The notes beneath the pieces were generated by a model, which saw nothing but the letters and a program-made list of their open reading frames with translations, was not told where the DNA came from and searched no databases. Below, one piece after another: positions 22,737-24,745 of a stretch of 24,745 bases of DNA; the first letter of the stretch is position 1; each line of letters opens with the position of its first letter. Made by a program: the position numbers and the translations under genes. The stretch spans positions 1-24,745 of the forward strand of contig DAIQOP010000018.1 of the NCBI GenBank assembly GCA_036787815.1. The letters are read 5' to 3'. This DNA is from DATBAK01 sp036787815. GTDB taxonomy: Bacteria > Actinomycetota > Acidimicrobiia > IMCC26256 > PALSA-610.

Positions 22737-24055
22737 GATTCCGCACACGCGTCACGCTGCTCGTCGCCACCGCGGTCGCCGTCGCCATCGTGCTCGCGTC
22801 GCTCACCGCGTGGTTCGCGGCCCGAACGGAGCTTCGTAACCAGGTCGACGGCCTGCTGCGCGACCAGGTGACGCGCTCGCAGCGGGGCCCCTTGTTCGAC
22901 CGGCTCCAGGGCGCGGGCATCCCGTTGGGTCCGTTCGACAGCCAGGTCTACTTCCAGATCGTCGGCGCCGACGGCACCGTGGGGCGCCCGTCGAACCAAA
23001 CCGTGCAGCTCCCGATCACGGCCATCGAGCGCAACGCGGCACTCGGCCACGGCGATCTCCATCTGCGCGACGTGCACGTCTCCGGCCACCACCTCCGCAT
23101 GATCACGGTGCCCACCGACCGGGGCTTCACCATCGAGCTCGCGCGGTCGCTCTCCGAGGTCGACGGCGCGTTGCGCGGTCTCGCCTTCCTGCTCGTCGTG
23201 GTGTCGGGAATCGGCGTCGCCATCGCCGCCGCGGTCGGGCTCCTGATCGCCCGCCGCGTGATCGGCCCGGTCGAACGGCTCACCGACACGGCCGAGCACG
23301 TCGCGACGACCGAAGACTTCTCCACCAACATCTCCGTCGACCGGAGCGACGAGCTCGGCCGGCTCGCGGCGAGCTTCAACGCGATGTTGGCGACGATCTC
23401 GCGATCGCAGCGCCAGCAGCAGCAGCTCGTGATGGACGCCAGCCACGAGATGCGCACGCCCCTCACGGTGCTGCGAACCAACATCGAACAGCTCGCACGC
23501 GATACCGAGATGCCGACCGAAGAACGCGCGCGCGTGCTCACCGACCTGATCGACGAGGTCGACGACTTCTCCGCGATGGTCGGTGAGCTCGTCGACCTCG
23601 CGACCGACCGCGCGGTGGCCGAACGCGTCGAGGTACGCCTCGATCGCGTCCTCGACCAGGTCGTGGCGCGGCTGCGGCGCCGCGCGCCCGGCCTCGCGGT
23701 CACCGTCGACGCGTCGCCGTGCACCGTGCTCGGCGACCCCAGCTCGATCGAACGCGCGTGCGCGAACGTCCTCGACAACGCGCGCAAGTGGAGCCCGCCG
23801 GCCGGGCCGATCGAGGTCACGCTCGCCAACGGCGTGCTCCGCGTGCGCGACCACGGCCCCGGCATCGACGACGAAGACCTTCCGCACGTGTTCGAGCGCT
23901 TCTACCGCGCGCCCTCGGCCCGTTCGATGCCCGGCTCCGGCCTCGGCCTCGCGATCGTCGACCAGGTTGCACGCACCCACGGCGGGCTGGCGACCATCGC
24001 CCGCGCCGAGGCCGGCGGCACGGTCGTCGAGCTCTCGCTCCCCCCCGTCACCTGA
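22733..24055 (+). CDS. Sensor histidine kinase (MprB-like), partner of the preceding regulator
   Basis: The 440-residue protein has a first membrane helix (8-29), an external sensor region of about 120 residues, a second helix (150-173), a HAMP linker (174-226), a HisKA domain with the phosphorylated His238 in DASHEMRTPLTVL and an ATPase domain. The ATPase has the N box (CANVLDNARKW, with Asn345 and Asn349), G1 DHGPGID, an F box around FERFYRA and G2 GSGLGLAIV. All catalytic elements are present. The signal is unknown. The ATG overlaps the regulator stop, and no separate ribosome site is needed. A hairpin follows the stop. Confidence 0.94.
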   Translation: MRFRTRVTLLVATAVAVAIVLASLTAWFAARTELRNQVDGLLRDQVTRSQRGPLFDRLQGAGIPLGPFDSQVYFQIVGADGTVGRPSNQTVQLPITAIERNAALGHGDLHLRDVHVSGHHLRMITVPTDRGFTIELARSLSEVDGALRGLAFLLVVVSGIGVAIAAAVGLLIARRVIGPVERLTDTAEHVATTEDFSTNISVDRSDELGRLAASFNAMLATISRSQRQQQQLVMDASHEMRTPLTVLRTNIEQLARDTEMPTEERARVLTDLIDEVDDFSAMVGELVDLATDRAVAERVEVRLDRVLDQVVARLRRRAPGLAVTVDASPCTVLGDPSSIERACANVLDNARKWSPPAGPIEVTLANGVLRVRDHGPGIDDEDLPHVFERFYRAPSARSMPGSGLGLAIVDQVARTHGGLATIARAEAGGTVVELSLPPVT

Positions 24056-24075
24056 CCGACCGCCGTTCCGATGGT

Positions 24076-24098
24076 CCGACCGGCCCGAATCCGGTCGG
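24076..24098. terminator. Bidirectional hairpin terminator
   Basis: CCGACCGG (24076-24083) and CCGGTCGG (24091-24098) form a perfect 8-base stem with a 7-base loop. It lies between the convergent kinase gene (ends 24055) and the DUF5666-like gene (ends 24128). Runs of C and G next to it (24100-24127) could add a second stem. There is no T-run. Confidence 0.65.
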
Positions 24099-24127
24099 CT
24101 CCCCCCATCAGAACCGGGAGAGGGGGG

Positions 24128-24745
24128 TCAGCCGGTGGGGCGGGCGGCTCCGAGGCCGCCGAAACCGCCGAGTCCGGCGGCACCTCCGGCACCACTGTCG
24201 GAGAGCGACGTCGCCGCGACGGTGCCGTCGGCGCCGGCCTGGCCGCGCACGATCACGGTGTCTCCCGGCTTCAGGTCGGAGACGTTGCCCGCCTTCGACA
24301 CCGTCACCGTCGCGGTCGCGCCGATCACGACCTTGGTGATGCCACCCGACGCGTCGGTCACGTAGACGTTCTTGCCGTCGACCAACTTGACCTGGCCGAC
24401 GGTCACGCCCGCTCCCGCCCCGGCTCCCGCGCCCGCGCCGGCTCCCGTTCCCGTTCCCGTCGTGCGCGTATTCCCTGCGCCGGCACCTGCGCCCCGCCCC
24501 GCGGCGAAGCGGCCGAACGCGGCCGCGAGGGTGCCGTTCGTCGAGGACGCCGCGTGGCTCTTCTCGACGCGCACGCCCGCGTAGAACGTGCCCGCGGCGA
24601 GGGTGAGCGCGGCGAGCACCGACGTCGCGATGTTGACGCGCGACCGGCGCGGCCGCTCGACCGGCGGCGGCAGCGCGAAGCCGAGCACCGCCTCGATCCC
24701 GTCGTCGCCGGGCTCTCCGTCGGCGGCGGCGTCAAGGTCGACGGC
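24128..24745 (-). CDS. Membrane-anchored protein with DUF5666-like domain (partial, start outside window)
   Basis: The frame has no stop up to the window edge, so the start may lie outside; a GTG at 24688 is a possible internal start. The visible part has an acidic N-terminus, a basic stretch (PRRSRVNI), one membrane helix (IATSVLAALTLAAGTFYAGV), an external linker made of repeated Gly-Ala and Gly-Thr, and a beta domain (VGQVKLVDGKNVYVTDASGG ... LKPGDTVIVRGQAGADGTVAATSL) like the DUF5666 repeat. A glycine-rich tail closes it. It should sit in the membrane with its beta domain outside. No function is known. It faces the two-component genes and is separated from them by a terminator. Confidence 0.7.
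   Translation of the reverse strand, partial: AVDLDAAADGEPGDDGIEAVLGFALPPPVERPRRSRVNIATSVLAALTLAAGTFYAGVRVEKSHAASSTNGTLAAAFGRFAAGRGAGAGAGNTRTTGTGTGAGAGAGAGAGAGVTVGQVKLVDGKNVYVTDASGGITKVVIGATATVTVSKAGNVSDLKPGDTVIVRGQAGADGTVAATSLSDSGAGGAAGLGGFGGLGAARPTG
24405..24465 (-). repeat. Degenerate hexanucleotide repeat coding for a Gly-Ala linker
   Basis: Units close to GCTCCC/GCGCCC/GTTCCC on the + strand follow one another and encode alternating Gly-Ala and Gly-Thr on the minus strand. The unit length of six keeps the frame when copies are gained or lost. Confidence 0.6.

Noticed and set aside
1..24745. Mobile elements, defence islands or CRISPR arrays.
   Set aside because: I saw no transposase, integrase, spaced direct repeats or known defence genes on either strand.

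Overview
The window is dense, high-GC bacterial DNA (roughly 70% G+C by eye) with 20 protein-coding genes and no gap above 300 bases. The style points to Actinomycetota: GTG/TTG starts, start codons that seem to lie at the transcription start (leaderless), an AdaA-AlkA fusion followed by ogt as in mycobacteria, a DosR-type operator, a DUF5911-type GH15 enzyme and an MprAB-like two-component pair. My guess is an uncultured member of Acidimicrobiia or a relative; that is inference from gene content, not shown by the sequence. I saw no tRNA, rRNA, insertion sequence, phage gene or CRISPR array.

Layout. 1-2821: the 3' end of a polytopic membrane protein and, convergent, a GT-C (family 39-like) membrane glycosyltransferase, with a shared hairpin terminator. 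2852-4047: a NarL/LuxR response regulator divergent from a STAS anti-sigma-factor antagonist. 4001-5721: a short-chain dehydrogenase and an Aur1-type PAP2 membrane enzyme. 5871-7935: the alkylation-repair pair alkA (Ada sensor plus glycosylase) and ogt. 7991-8450: a flavin-reductase-fold (PNPOx-like) protein behind a near-consensus DosR box. 8459-9465: an S4 RNA-binding protein and an unrecognised 200-residue protein. 9634-11457: a GH15 glucoamylase/trehalase. 11446-14936: a phosphoesterase-DNA ligase without polymerase domain and a membrane GGDEF-EAL protein. 15080-16780: a second GT-C membrane protein with clearly lower G+C. 16932-20064: pirin and Lon protease. 20182-21947: a UBP-type zinc finger protein translationally coupled to a DHA2 drug-efflux transporter. 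22068-24055: an MprA/MprB-like response regulator and histidine kinase. 24128-24745: a membrane-anchored DUF5666-like protein running off the window.

How the genes work together. Most units are one- or two-gene operons for envelope glycan building, DNA repair, protein quality control and signalling, so this looks like a core/stress-response region and not a mobile island. The observation I rate highest is regulatory: the DosR-like palindrome at 7991-8010 is centred exactly 42.5 bases before the start codon of the PNPOx-like gene, and a TACCTT -10 box sits 6 bases before that start. This is the geometry of a class II activated, leaderless hypoxia/redox promoter. Four genes share the same TACNNT-N6-(A/G)TG start signature. 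I did not find a clearly new multi-gene system; the zinc finger/efflux pair and the unknown protein at 8863-9465 are the best candidates for undescribed function.
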